A stretch of DNA of 64,000 nt from contig JADGMX010000006.1 in assembly GCA_015234525.1 (NCBI GenBank), positions 227,843 to 291,842 on the forward strand, in the 5' to 3' direction. The position numbers and the translations under genes were made by a program. This document shows, piece after piece, positions 7,531-16,444 of the stretch. Numbering within the stretch: position 1 is the stretch's first letter; each line of letters begins with the position of its first letter. Under the pieces are notes generated by a model that ran no database searches, was not told the DNA's origin, and was given only the letters and a program-made list of their open reading frames with translations. This DNA is from Flavobacterium sp. Its GTDB lineage: Bacteria > Bacteroidota > Bacteroidia > Flavobacteriales > Flavobacteriaceae.

Positions 7531-9035
7531 TGACAACTGATTTCAGTCAGCCGCAACGGCAATCGCCGATCGGTCTTCTGGTCATGGTCGCCGATGTCAT
7601 CCGGGGCGTGATAAAATCGATGTGGCCTGTTTTAGTCGTCTTTATTCTGCGCTCAGATGGAATGAGCAAAGTTTATGCGTTTGGTTCCACGGCAGGCTTA
7701 CTTGTGTTTTTTGGCGTCGTTGCGTACCTAAAGTACCGAAATTTTACTTTTTACATCGATCAGCAAAATGCGGAGTTCATCGTGAATTCCGGAATTTTCA
7801 ACAAAACGCGTACTGCTATTCGGCTTGATCGCATTCAGCAAGTCAATATTTCGCAATCGCTAATCCAGCGAATCATCAATGTTTACGAACTCGAGATCGA
7901 TACTGCGGGAACAAGCAATGAGGAGGCGAAAATAAAGGCCGTTTCGCATGAAGTCGCACTTGCGCTGAAAGAACAATTGCTCGAAAATGTGACTACCTCT
8001 GATTTTTCGGAAGTTGAGCATTCTGAAGATACTGGTTCAACTATCGAAGGTTCGCCGTTCATACGCATTGATCTCGTCACGCTGATCAAGGTCGGACTGA
8101 CTTCTAATTACCTCCGAACGATCAGCTTGCTTCTGGCATTTGTAATTACGATGTTTGATAATTTTAATCAGTTGCGCGACGATGAAGCTTTTCAGGGTCA
8201 GGAATTAGAAGGATATTTTGACGAACAGCAACTGATTCAATCGGCGTTTATCGGCATTTTTATACTTATCGCAGGTGTTCTGTTATTGAACCTTATTCGG
8301 GTGCTGATTAAATACTTCGATTACACTGTTGCAAAACAGCGTGGATCGTTACTGCTATCCTACGGATTGTTGAGTAAAAAAAGTACGATTATAAAGCCTG
8401 AAAAGGTGCAAATCGTCCGACTAACGCGTAACTACTTCCAACGCAAAATGGATATCACCGAGATTAAGATCAAGCAGGCTTCAAGCGGTGGCGAGGAAGT
8501 AAACAAAAATCTGGCAGTCGACATTCCGGGCGTCAGCACGACACAAACCAAGTCAATTCTCAATTTACTGTTTCAAATAATTCCTGAGAAAGGAATCATG
8601 CTAAAGCCAAATTACCGCCGATTGGTGTTTTCGCTATTCATCAGAATTGTATTACCTTTAGGAATATTGGCAACGGTGGGTTATTTCGCCGCTCCCAATT
8701 TATTTGATTTTTTCGTAGCCGTTCCACTTTACATTTTGCTTGTGGGAACAGCGGTTTATTTCGGCTTTAGAAATTATCGACTCTTTGTCGGCTTAGATTT
8801 CATAATTAAGCAAAGTGGGGTTTGGGATATTAGCAATGAGATTATCGAACCGTCAAAAATACAAGCGATATCAACTTCTCAGTTGTTCTGGCACAAGGGT
8901 TTAGATATCGGAACTTTAACCATTCATACAGCTGGTGGCGATTTGATTTTTAACCTTGGAAATTGGACGACAATAAATCAGTATGTGAATTTGTGGTTGC
9001 GTGATGTAGAACGCAACGACAACAATTGGATGTAA
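7530..9035 (+). CDS. Triple bacterial PH-domain membrane protein (YdbT-like)
   Basis: The ATG overlaps the stop of the preceding PH-domain gene (TGATG), a coupling arrangement; a GTG one codon upstream is less likely. The 501 residues hold three bPH2 units: about 60-135 (GIFNKTRTAIRLDRIQQVNI), 260-345 (GLLSKKSTIIKPEKVQIVRL) and 395-490 (GVWDISNEIIEPSKIQAIST), each preceded by paired hydrophobic segments. This is the YdbT layout. Function is unknown; with its YdbS-like partner it is probably an integral membrane complex. Its place between menB and menA suggests either shared expression only or a link to quinone or membrane state; neither is shown by the sequence. Confidence 0.85.
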   Translation: MTTDFSQPQRQSPIGLLVMVADVIRGVIKSMWPVLVVFILRSDGMSKVYAFGSTAGLLVFFGVVAYLKYRNFTFYIDQQNAEFIVNSGIFNKTRTAIRLDRIQQVNISQSLIQRIINVYELEIDTAGTSNEEAKIKAVSHEVALALKEQLLENVTTSDFSEVEHSEDTGSTIEGSPFIRIDLVTLIKVGLTSNYLRTISLLLAFVITMFDNFNQLRDDEAFQGQELEGYFDEQQLIQSAFIGIFILIAGVLLLNLIRVLIKYFDYTVAKQRGSLLLSYGLLSKKSTIIKPEKVQIVRLTRNYFQRKMDITEIKIKQASSGGEEVNKNLAVDIPGVSTTQTKSILNLLFQIIPEKGIMLKPNYRRLVFSLFIRIVLPLGILATVGYFAAPNLFDFFVAVPLYILLVGTAVYFGFRNYRLFVGLDFIIKQSGVWDISNEIIEPSKIQAISTSQLFWHKGLDIGTLTIHTAGGDLIFNLGNWTTINQYVNLWLRDVERNDNNWM

Positions 9036-9045
9036 ATTTTATAAA

Positions 9046-10002
9046 ATGAAACACTGGATTGAAGCCGCCCGCGTGCGAACATTGCCCTTATCTATATCCG
9101 GAATTCTGGTCGGAAGTTTATATGCGCTTGCCAACCCAACGCGCGACGTACTTACGCCAACACAAGTCTTCGATTGGAAGATTTTTGGCTTTGCGATTCT
9201 AACCACTTTAGGATTGCAGATTCTCTCAAATTTCGCCAACGATTATGGCGATGGCGTTCGGGGGACAGACAATGCTGATCGTGTTGGTCCGATGCGAACC
9301 ATTCAGAGTGGTGCAATTTCGCCGGCCTCGATGAAGCGCGCCATTATCATCACATCACTTTTAACGCTCTCCTCAGCGGTTTTGTTGATCTATTTTTCGT
9401 TTCGCGACAGCAATATCGGTTACTCGATTTTCTTCCTGATATTGGGCGTTCTTGCGATTGTTTCCGCCGTGCGATATACTGTCGGAAATACAGCGTACGG
9501 TTATAGAGGGTATGGCGATATGTTCGTTTTTGTGTTCTTCGGGTTGGTTTCAACACTCGGAGTCAATTTTTTACATTCCAAACAAGTTGATCTGCAATTG
9601 ATTCTTCCGGCAATATCAATCGGACTCCTAAGTACCGGAGTTTTGAACCTGAACAATATGCGCGATGAACTGTCTGACCGCAAATCGCAAAAAAATACGC
9701 TTGTTGTTAAGATGGGTGGCGCCTGGGCGAAGAAATACCATTACTTTCTGATTATAACAGCCATGGTTCTGGTGCTTATTTTTGCGCTGATTTACAACGG
9801 ATCAGGGTTTAAAATTGATCAATATCTATTTGTAGTAGCTTATTTTCCGCTGATTGGTCACCTTCTTACGGTTCGTAAAAATCGCGATCCCAGAAACCTT
9901 GACCCCGAGTTGAAAAAATTGGCAATCAGCACTTTTTTATTATCTATTTTATTGTCGCTGAGCCTGATCTATTTTATTTCAGACTTGATTGTTAACGCTT
10001 AA
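9046..10002 (+). CDS. menA: MenA, 1,4-dihydroxy-2-naphthoate polyprenyltransferase
   Basis: A 318-residue UbiA-superfamily prenyltransferase with about nine membrane helices. The first aspartate-rich motif is NDYGDGVRGTDNADRVGP, which binds the prenyl diphosphate through magnesium; the second is the NNMRDELSDRKSQKNTL region. It attaches the polyprenyl tail to DHNA, giving demethylmenaquinone. The start WIEAARVRTLPLSISGI is typical of MenA. It follows the PH-domain pair by 10 bases. Confidence 0.95.
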   Translation: MKHWIEAARVRTLPLSISGILVGSLYALANPTRDVLTPTQVFDWKIFGFAILTTLGLQILSNFANDYGDGVRGTDNADRVGPMRTIQSGAISPASMKRAIIITSLLTLSSAVLLIYFSFRDSNIGYSIFFLILGVLAIVSAVRYTVGNTAYGYRGYGDMFVFVFFGLVSTLGVNFLHSKQVDLQLILPAISIGLLSTGVLNLNNMRDELSDRKSQKNTLVVKMGGAWAKKYHYFLIITAMVLVLIFALIYNGSGFKIDQYLFVVAYFPLIGHLLTVRKNRDPRNLDPELKKLAISTFLLSILLSLSLIYFISDLIVNA

Positions 10003-10012
10003 AACTATCGTT

Positions 10013-10690
10013 ATGAAAATTACATTTTATGGTCACGCATCACTCGGAATTTCTGTTGGAGGCTACAGCATTCTGGTTGATCCTTACATTTCAGCGAATC
10101 CTGAGGCTGCGCATATTGATATGAATCAACTCGAGGCCGATTATATCCTTCTAACGCATGCGCACGGCGATCATACGCTGGATGTTGAAGCGATTGCCAG
10201 CCGAACCGGTGCAGTCATCGTTTCAAACGCTGAGATCGCAGGATATTACGAAGCAAAAGGCCTAAAAGCTCATCCCATGAACCACGGCGGAAAATGGAAT
10301 TTTGATTTCGGTCAGGTGAAAATGGTAAATGCAATTCATTCAAGTTCATTTCCCGATGGGACATACGGTGGAAATCCTGCAGGTTTTGTAATCGAAAGCG
10401 AACATAAAAATATCTATATCGCCGGTGATACCGCATTGACTTATGACATGAAGCTGATTCCGATGCGGACCAAGCTTGACCTGGCTATTTTGCCTATTGG
10501 CGATAACTTCACGATGGATGTTGATGATGCCATCATAGCGGCTCAATTCGTAGAATGTGATAAGGTGCTTGGTTATCATTACGACACATTCGGATATATC
10601 AAAATTGACCACGAACAATCCATTAAAAGGTTTTTTGATAAGGGTATCGATTTGATGTTGTTGCAGATAGGCGAGTCGATTGAACTTTAG
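10013..10690 (+). CDS. UPF0173 metal-dependent hydrolase
   Basis: A 225-residue metallo-beta-lactamase-fold protein of the UPF0173 (YtkL) family. The metal motif THAHGDHTLD is present, followed by histidines at HPMNHGGKW, NAIHSSSF, an aspartate in IAGDTALT and a histidine in GYHYDTFG. I chose the ATG ten bases after the menA stop because the conserved sequence starts MKITFYGHASLGI there; an upstream TTG overlaps menA. The substrate of this family is unknown. Its regular place next to menaquinone genes in this window is context only. Confidence 0.9.
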   Translation: MKITFYGHASLGISVGGYSILVDPYISANPEAAHIDMNQLEADYILLTHAHGDHTLDVEAIASRTGAVIVSNAEIAGYYEAKGLKAHPMNHGGKWNFDFGQVKMVNAIHSSSFPDGTYGGNPAGFVIESEHKNIYIAGDTALTYDMKLIPMRTKLDLAILPIGDNFTMDVDDAIIAAQFVECDKVLGYHYDTFGYIKIDHEQSIKRFFDKGIDLMLLQIGESIEL

Positions 10691-10699
10691 GTTTAACAG

Positions 10700-11734
10700 A
10701 TGAAAGCTTACTACAAAAGGCATCTTCTCAACTTTAAAACACCGAGCGGCACCTCTCGCGGGGTTTTGACCCAAAAAGAAACCTGGTATTTAATTATCGA
10801 ACACCAAGGACGAAAAGGGGTGGGCGAATGTGGAATTCTGCGTGGCTTGAGTTATGACGACCGCGATGGGTACGAACAAAAACTAGAATGGGTGTGCCAA
10901 AACATATCTAAAGGAGCCCATTTCCTCTGGGATGAATTAAAAGAATGGCCGTCGATTCAATTCGGAGTAGAATCTGCTTTTGCGTCACTTGAATCTGTGA
11001 ATCCTTTTATTCTATTTCCGTCAAAATTTACATCGGGTGATGATAGTATTTCGATTAACGGTCTTGTTTGGATGGGGTCGAAGGAAGCTATGTTAAACCA
11101 AATAACCGAAAAGATCAAGTCCGGATTTTCATGCATAAAACTAAAGATTGGTGCCATTAATTTTGACCACGAATTGCAGTTGTTGGAGTATATCCGTGCT
11201 AAATTCGATGCGAATGAAATCGAAATCCGGGTTGATGCCAACGGAGCATTCAGTTATAATGACGCTTTAGATAAACTAAATAAACTTGCTGGATTTCAAC
11301 TTCATAGCATTGAGCAACCAATCGCAAAAAATCAGCATGACAGCATGTCAGTCTTGTGTAAAAGCACTTCATTGCCCATCGCGTTGGACGAAGAACTTAT
11401 TGGCGTGACCGACTTGCAAGGCAAAGGTCATATACTAGACAGAATCAAGCCACAATATATTATTTTGAAGCCATCATTAGTCGGCGGCTTCCGCGGTTCT
11501 CAGGAATGGATCGATGCAGCAACTGAGCGAAACATCGGTTGGTGGATTACTTCAGCATTGGAAAGCAATATCGGACTCAACGCAATTGCCCAGTGGACAT
11601 ATACATTAAAAAACCCGATGCCTCAAGGGTTAGGCACCGGGTCGTTATATACAAACAATATTGGGAGTCCGCTGGAGGTTGAAAATGGCAAATTGCACTA
11701 CCGATCGGCCAGCAGTTGGGATTTTACCTTTTAA
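10700..11734 (+). CDS. menC: MenC, o-succinylbenzoate synthase
   Basis: A 344-residue enolase-superfamily enzyme. Active-site features are the catalytic lysine in CIKLKIGA, metal ligands in RVDANGAFS, SIEQPI and LDEELIG, and the second lysine in ILKPSLVGGF. It dehydrates SHCHC to o-succinylbenzoate. The relatives are dipeptide epimerases and muconate cycloisomerases, but the length and menaquinone setting favour MenC. Its stop codon is directly followed, with no spare base, by the stop of a convergent lipoprotein gene. MenE (the next enzyme) is not found in the window. Confidence 0.92.
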   Translation: MKAYYKRHLLNFKTPSGTSRGVLTQKETWYLIIEHQGRKGVGECGILRGLSYDDRDGYEQKLEWVCQNISKGAHFLWDELKEWPSIQFGVESAFASLESVNPFILFPSKFTSGDDSISINGLVWMGSKEAMLNQITEKIKSGFSCIKLKIGAINFDHELQLLEYIRAKFDANEIEIRVDANGAFSYNDALDKLNKLAGFQLHSIEQPIAKNQHDSMSVLCKSTSLPIALDEELIGVTDLQGKGHILDRIKPQYIILKPSLVGGFRGSQEWIDAATERNIGWWITSALESNIGLNAIAQWTYTLKNPMPQGLGTGSLYTNNIGSPLEVENGKLHYRSASSWDFTF

Positions 11735-12199
11735 TCAAAATTCGTCTTTCCAGTCAAGCGATTTTATAGCAGCAACCTGGTTTTGCTCGTTCATCGTAAC
11801 TCGCAATTCCTTATTGGCTATTTTCTTTGAATAATCGGCTTTGTATCGGTAAATAGTCATTTTCTCGCGCTTATTGCGAAGAACTTCAACCAATCTGATC
11901 TCTTTAAATTCGCCATACTTCTGACGGAAATTGTGGCAGGTTTTGGTCAATCGCTCCTCAGTTGTGTTCTTAATTACAGACGGAGTCGCTTCAGACGAAT
12001 TAAATTTCTTGAATCGCGATGTATTGCAAGTCATCAAAACGCGTTTGCCCAACTCATACGCTTTCTTCTTTTGATCGGCATCAACTTTCTCCAGGCTGAT
12101 CTTGGTCACTTTGACTTCGGGTGCCGTCGTGGTTGCTGTCTTTTTTGATTTACAGCCGACCATCGCAATAAGGCAAAATAAAATCAGTAATTTTCTCAT
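11735..12199 (-). CDS. Small lipoprotein of unknown function
   Basis: A 154-residue predicted lipoprotein: hydrophobic signal then AMVGC with the lipid-modified cysteine at 16, followed by a lysine- and threonine-rich linker. The mature part holds two further cysteines (MTCNTS and KTCHNF) that could form a disulfide, and ends in a small beta-rich segment (IYRYKADYSKK, ELRVTMNEQNQVAAI). I do not recognise a family. The start lies two bases behind the stop of the M23 gene, so the two are one transcript. Confidence 0.75.
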   Translation of the reverse strand: MRKLLILFCLIAMVGCKSKKTATTTAPEVKVTKISLEKVDADQKKKAYELGKRVLMTCNTSRFKKFNSSEATPSVIKNTTEERLTKTCHNFRQKYGEFKEIRLVEVLRNKREKMTIYRYKADYSKKIANKELRVTMNEQNQVAAIKSLDWKDEF

Positions 12200-12200
12200 G

Positions 12201-12860
12201 TTATAATTTTAAAAGTAGGTTAGGGTCAGGACAATTCTCAAGGTAAAATGATTGGTTTTGTTTGCTGCAAACACCTGGGAAATCACCGAAATTATCTTGT
12301 AGATCTTTAATAATTTGAAAATGCAAGTGCGGCAAATATCCGCCATTTTCCATTTCAGATCCCAGCGTTCCAATTTGGGATTGTGCCTTAACTTTATCGC
12401 CAAGTTCAATGTCATCAAGACTTTCAGCAGACAAGTGGCCGTACAACGTGTAGCATCTATCTCCCAAGATCTCGTGCTCTAAAATGATTGTTGGACCGTA
12501 ATTGCCCTTTCCAGGATTGTAGTTAAAACTGTGGATAATCCCGTCAAGTGCCGCCAAAACCGGAGTGCCGGCCTCAATCCAGATATCAATTCCCAAGTGG
12601 ATGTCTCGCTCGTTTTGAGCGATTTCGTCGGCAAAAAGTTCGCTGTCGCGATACAGGTTGCGTTGTTCGTTATATCCGCCAATTGCGGCCCGACCACGGT
12701 TTTTCGAAATATGGTTCAAAATGTACTCGCTGATATCAGCGTCTTGTAGTTCGGCATTAGTAACCGAAAGGTCAATGGGAATGTAATCTGATATTTTCAA
12801 CCCGCCGCCAATAACAGAAACCCGCGGAAGTTGTTGAAATGCCTGTTCCAAATTTGGCAT
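12201..12860 (-). CDS. M23-like peptidase domain protein without signal peptide
   Basis: A 219-residue protein whose second half is an M23 (LytM) domain with zinc ligands in IHLGIDIW and HLHFQ. The first 75 residues (LKISDYIPIDLSVTN and RAAIGGYNEQRNLYRDS) resemble the linker region of large three-part proteins in which an aminoglycoside-phosphotransferase-like domain, an M23 domain and a class III aminotransferase are fused. There is no signal peptide or membrane helix, so unlike ordinary M23 endopeptidases it appears cytosolic. Its substrate is therefore unclear. It is followed at once by the small lipoprotein gene. Confidence 0.8.
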   Translation of the reverse strand: MPNLEQAFQQLPRVSVIGGGLKISDYIPIDLSVTNAELQDADISEYILNHISKNRGRAAIGGYNEQRNLYRDSELFADEIAQNERDIHLGIDIWIEAGTPVLAALDGIIHSFNYNPGKGNYGPTIILEHEILGDRCYTLYGHLSAESLDDIELGDKVKAQSQIGTLGSEMENGGYLPHLHFQIIKDLQDNFGDFPGVCSKQNQSFYLENCPDPNLLLKL

Positions 12861-12940
12861 GATGTAAGATTTTACATAAAGATAAAATTTTGCAACGAAA
12901 CAATTTCGATCAACGTTGACTTTAATATCTCTTTAACGCA

Positions 12941-12979
12941 AAAAAAATCAGCCGGCGTAGTAGGGATTGGCCGGCTGAT
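12941..12979 (-). terminator. Terminator of the Delta-60 repeat gene
   Basis: On the minus strand the arms ATCAGCCGGC and GCCGGCTGAT form a ten-pair stem followed by a run of T residues. It lies 32 bases behind the stop codon at 13012. Confidence 0.9.
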
Positions 12980-13011
12980 GTTGCAAAAACTAAACTCTAA
13001 ACTAACTCTAA

Positions 13012-15939
13012 TCAATATCTAATTTTCTTGATGGTGGTCTTAAGGTCCTCAGTGGTCACCTTTATGATCAGGACGCTATTTGCAGCATTCAAGCGGGTTA
13101 CCGAATATGAATCCGTGTTGATCGCATTCATAACATATATTTTTCGGCCAATTGCGTCCCAAATCTCTACCGATTTTATTATGTTTTCCGATCGGACGAT
13201 TATCGCTTCCGCAGATGTTACTACGGTTACGCCTTTGCCAATCTCAAACCCGGGTGCAGTTAACGCCGCAGCTTCATACTTTAATACAAATCGGTTGTTG
13301 AACGTACCAATTGGCGATTGAAAACTATACGCCGATTCTCTCAGGTTGTGGACGACATTCAGCGTTTTATCCTCGAGCAAAATGCCAATGTTTTCAAATT
13401 CCGCGTCGTATTCCGATAATGCAATCTCAAAAGTTCCGGCAATTGTATTTTTATAACCCAACACAACTTCATCCGAAATTTCGAATGGCAACGGTCGCCC
13501 CTGAATGGTCAGGTTTTGCGAATCGGCAATAGAGTAGAGGCTTACGTAATTTCCACCAAATACTTTTCCGTCAAAATCGCGGTCAATTCCCGTTGTGGCT
13601 CCGGTTGCATAACCAATCAGCGCCTGATTGAATGCTCCCTGCGAATTGGTCAAATTCAGCCAAAGTCGCTGTTTTTGAAACGTTTCGTTGTCGATTTCGT
13701 TGTTAATCCGGTAGAACTGCCGGTTGTCAGCCGCCGAGCGCATTTGGTTAGTGAAACTGACGAGGCCGGTTTGTTGTGCTTCGATAAAAAACGCTTGCCC
13801 CGAGGCGACCATTCCTGAAAATGGGTTGCTCATCCCAGCCATAGTTACCACGCCGCCCATGCGGTTGTACGCGGCATAATCGTCGGCGCTGTAATTGATC
13901 TCGCCATTTGGTCCGCTCACAATATCTGAAAAATGTGTCCAAAGATAAATTGTGCCGCCAACCTTACCGATGTTATCAGGCAGATTTATAAATTTATTGA
14001 TGTCGATCGCTGATGGATACGGGTTGCCGAGTAAATTCCAACTTGCATTTGGTCCCGTGGACACAGGAACCAGATATTTTCCATTATTCGGAACGCCAAC
14101 AAAATTTGTAGTATAAACGGTCGGATTTACAAGCGAAAATGTCTGAGGCGCTCGGATAATATAACCCCGGCCGGTAGTCATGATTTCAGAACCGTTCAAA
14201 ATCGTTTGCCAGTTGTTTGTCACCGGATTAAACTTGTGATACTTGTCGAAAAGTGTGTTGGGAGAAACATTAAACAATGTCGGATCCTTGACCGGTGTCG
14301 ACCAATAGGTATAATCGTATCGGGTAACCGGGGTAGTGTTGCGTTTTACAGTGAAAAGTCCGCTTGCCGTTTGCACGTTATTGACATCGTCCTTTACCTG
14401 AACCAAACTCCCAGAACTCTCGATTGTAAAAGTTCCGTTAATCGTAATTTTGCCATCAACGGTAAGCGACGCGTCTGATTCAATGATTAAGGTCGCGCCT
14501 TGTTTGACTTCAAGTTCACAGGCTTTCAAATGAGTTCCGCCTGGAATTACAGTCGTACCCGACTCGATAATCGTTAAATAGTCGTAGGAATTGGGCAAAA
14601 TACCGTTTTCCCAACCATCAATACTATTATAAGTGGCAGTTTCAGAACAATTCCGGGTTTTGATTCGGGCCAGCATTCTTCGTTGAGTTCCGTCATAATC
14701 GGTAAAATCGCCGCCAACAATTATTTTCCCGTCACGTTGTAAAACAATGTCCCTAATTACACTTTTCCCCTGATATACGTTGGTGCCGCCGGTAAATCCG
14801 GTTCCGGTTAAAAACGAGGTATCCAGCGTGCCGTCGATGTTGAGACGCGCCAAACCTTTTGGGAGTTGTGTTCCGTTATATTCGGTAAAGTTTCCGCCAA
14901 TTAGGATCTCACCATTTGGCTGAGGCTTTATGGTGAAAATATTATATCCCGATCCAGGCTCAACATTTGTCTCCGGATTCGTAACGCCAATTCCACCTTG
15001 ATTCCACGTTGAGACCAAATTTCCGTTGGCGTCGACCATAAAAATCGATCGCTTGTTCACGCCGTTATAATGCGTAAACTTTCCGCCAACATACATTTGA
15101 TCATCAGATCTTAAGCTGATATCAAAAACCGCATCACCACCGGTTGCACCGTTTCCACCTTGATTAAATGTCGTATCGTAGTCGCCGTTTGGATGAAGGC
15201 GAAGTAGTTTTTGCTTGGTTACGCCGGTAAATCCCGAGAAGAATCCACCGATAACAATTTTACCTTGATTTTCGCCAATATTCTGAACTACAATGGTTCT
15301 GACCTCTGAATTTACAGTTCCTGTTGAAGTGAAAGTAGGATCCAGCGATCCGTCGTCATTAAGTCGGATTAATCGGCGGTTGCCGGCACCGTTCCACAAA
15401 GTGAACTTTCCGCCAATTAAAATCTTTCCGTCGTTTTGCATCGTAAGTGCGTGAATTTCGGCATTTGTACCTCGTGTTCCGGACCCCGAATTAAAGCTGG
15501 TGTCGAGCGAGCCATCCGGATTTAACCTCACGATATTCCGATAGGTTGTAGCACCCGATGTTACCGAAAACATTCCGGCCACTAAAATTTTGTTGTCCGG
15601 CAAAATCTGAAGACAGTAAATATATCCGGCTGAGAACGACGGACCCGAAAACGAGTTGTCGACCGCGCCATTTTGCGTTAGTCGGGCGATATATTTTTTC
15701 GGAACGCCATTAAAACTCGAAAACCGGCCAACAATCAGCATTCGGTCGCGGAAAATTCCGGAATTGTAAATACGTGATTTGTAAACCAATCCGTCCACAT
15801 TCGGCTCGTAATTCGGCGGCAGTGAACCACCATAAGCGCCAACACCATTGGGATTAAAACTAAGATCGATCGCCCCGGGTTGCGAATGGGCGACAAGTAT
15901 CGGCAACATCAGAAGGATGAAAAGTAGTTTTGTTCTCAT
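13012..15939 (-). CDS. Delta-60 repeat surface protein with T9SS-type C-terminal domain
   Basis: A 975-residue exported protein. The signal peptide runs to about residue 20 (ILVAHSQ). Residues about 20-430 contain seven Delta-60 (beta-propeller-like) repeats, each marked by phrases such as DGSLDTSFN, DGSLDPTFT and NGDYDTTFN, preceded by KILIGGKF-type strands. Residues about 440-890 are large beta-rich segments found in T9SS cargo of Flavobacteria. The last 75 residues (VEIWDAIGRKIYVMN, then ending TTIKKIRY) match the Por secretion-system sorting domain. I infer secretion through T9SS to the cell surface. Ligand or activity is unknown; an adhesin-like role is possible. Confidence 0.85.
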   Translation of the reverse strand: MRTKLLFILLMLPILVAHSQPGAIDLSFNPNGVGAYGGSLPPNYEPNVDGLVYKSRIYNSGIFRDRMLIVGRFSSFNGVPKKYIARLTQNGAVDNSFSGPSFSAGYIYCLQILPDNKILVAGMFSVTSGATTYRNIVRLNPDGSLDTSFNSGSGTRGTNAEIHALTMQNDGKILIGGKFTLWNGAGNRRLIRLNDDGSLDPTFTSTGTVNSEVRTIVVQNIGENQGKIVIGGFFSGFTGVTKQKLLRLHPNGDYDTTFNQGGNGATGGDAVFDISLRSDDQMYVGGKFTHYNGVNKRSIFMVDANGNLVSTWNQGGIGVTNPETNVEPGSGYNIFTIKPQPNGEILIGGNFTEYNGTQLPKGLARLNIDGTLDTSFLTGTGFTGGTNVYQGKSVIRDIVLQRDGKIIVGGDFTDYDGTQRRMLARIKTRNCSETATYNSIDGWENGILPNSYDYLTIIESGTTVIPGGTHLKACELEVKQGATLIIESDASLTVDGKITINGTFTIESSGSLVQVKDDVNNVQTASGLFTVKRNTTPVTRYDYTYWSTPVKDPTLFNVSPNTLFDKYHKFNPVTNNWQTILNGSEIMTTGRGYIIRAPQTFSLVNPTVYTTNFVGVPNNGKYLVPVSTGPNASWNLLGNPYPSAIDINKFINLPDNIGKVGGTIYLWTHFSDIVSGPNGEINYSADDYAAYNRMGGVVTMAGMSNPFSGMVASGQAFFIEAQQTGLVSFTNQMRSAADNRQFYRINNEIDNETFQKQRLWLNLTNSQGAFNQALIGYATGATTGIDRDFDGKVFGGNYVSLYSIADSQNLTIQGRPLPFEISDEVVLGYKNTIAGTFEIALSEYDAEFENIGILLEDKTLNVVHNLRESAYSFQSPIGTFNNRFVLKYEAAALTAPGFEIGKGVTVVTSAEAIIVRSENIIKSVEIWDAIGRKIYVMNAINTDSYSVTRLNAANSVLIIKVTTEDLKTTIKKIRY

Positions 15940-16145
15940 ATTTGTAGGGAAAAGTTTCGGGACAAATATTGCCTATAATACCGATTAAACGCAAATAAAG
16001 TCGATGAAATACACGTTTTACCTATTTTGATGATATATTTTCTTACAAGACATTTGTTTTTGGTGAGTGATAATGCTCTTTTGGAGTTGAAATTTTTTTG
16101 GCGAGTCACGCTAAAGCTTAGTGGCTCACATTGAACGATTAAGCA

Positions 16146-16223
16146 GCGTGACCAGGCTGTCCGCTAGAAGTCCGCGCCGGGGAAAAAACCGGCTGTGGGC
16201 TTTCCGCTGCCATCCTTCTCGCA
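16146..16223 (+). repeat. Structured element, GC-rich copy H
   Basis: The plus strand reads GCGTGACCAGGCTGTCCGCT, then a 13-pair hairpin with one bulge (AAGTCCGCGCCGG ... CCGGCTGTGGGCTT), then TCCGCTGCCATCCTTCTCGC. Together with the minus-strand copy at 16286 it fills most of the 505-base gap between the Delta-60 gene and the E1 gene. The rest of that gap (15940-16140) shows no feature I can support. Confidence 0.65.
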
Positions 16224-16285
16224 TTTGAGTTGCGGCTCTTGGGTTCCTACAATAAGAACCGATCGCTTAATCCCGACCAACGAGC

Positions 16286-16347
16286 TGCGCAAGGGATGGG
16301 AGCAAAGTGCCGTGCACTGCGGACAGCCCGGTTCTTTGAATGCGCCC
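16286..16347 (-). repeat. Structured element, copy I, inverted relative to copy H
   Basis: On the minus strand the element opens with GGGCGCA, continues CGGGCTGTCCGC, has a small hairpin (GTGC ... GCAC) and closes with CTCCCATCCCTTGCGCA. GCGCA and TGCGC pair as the outer helix. It points the same way as the E1 gene upstream of it. Confidence 0.6.
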
Positions 16348-16391
16348 AAAACCTTTCACAGGAAATAGGATGTATTGTTGCAACAACGCAC

Positions 16392-16427
16392 AAAAAAACC
16401 GATCGAACTTTCGCTGACCGGTTTTCG
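16392..16427 (-). terminator. Terminator of the E1 gene
   Basis: Read on the minus strand, AAAACCG and CGGTTTT enclose a 17-base loop region and are followed by more T residues. It lies 20 bases behind the E1 stop codon. Confidence 0.8.
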
Positions 16428-16444
16428 TCTAAACTATTTATGAG

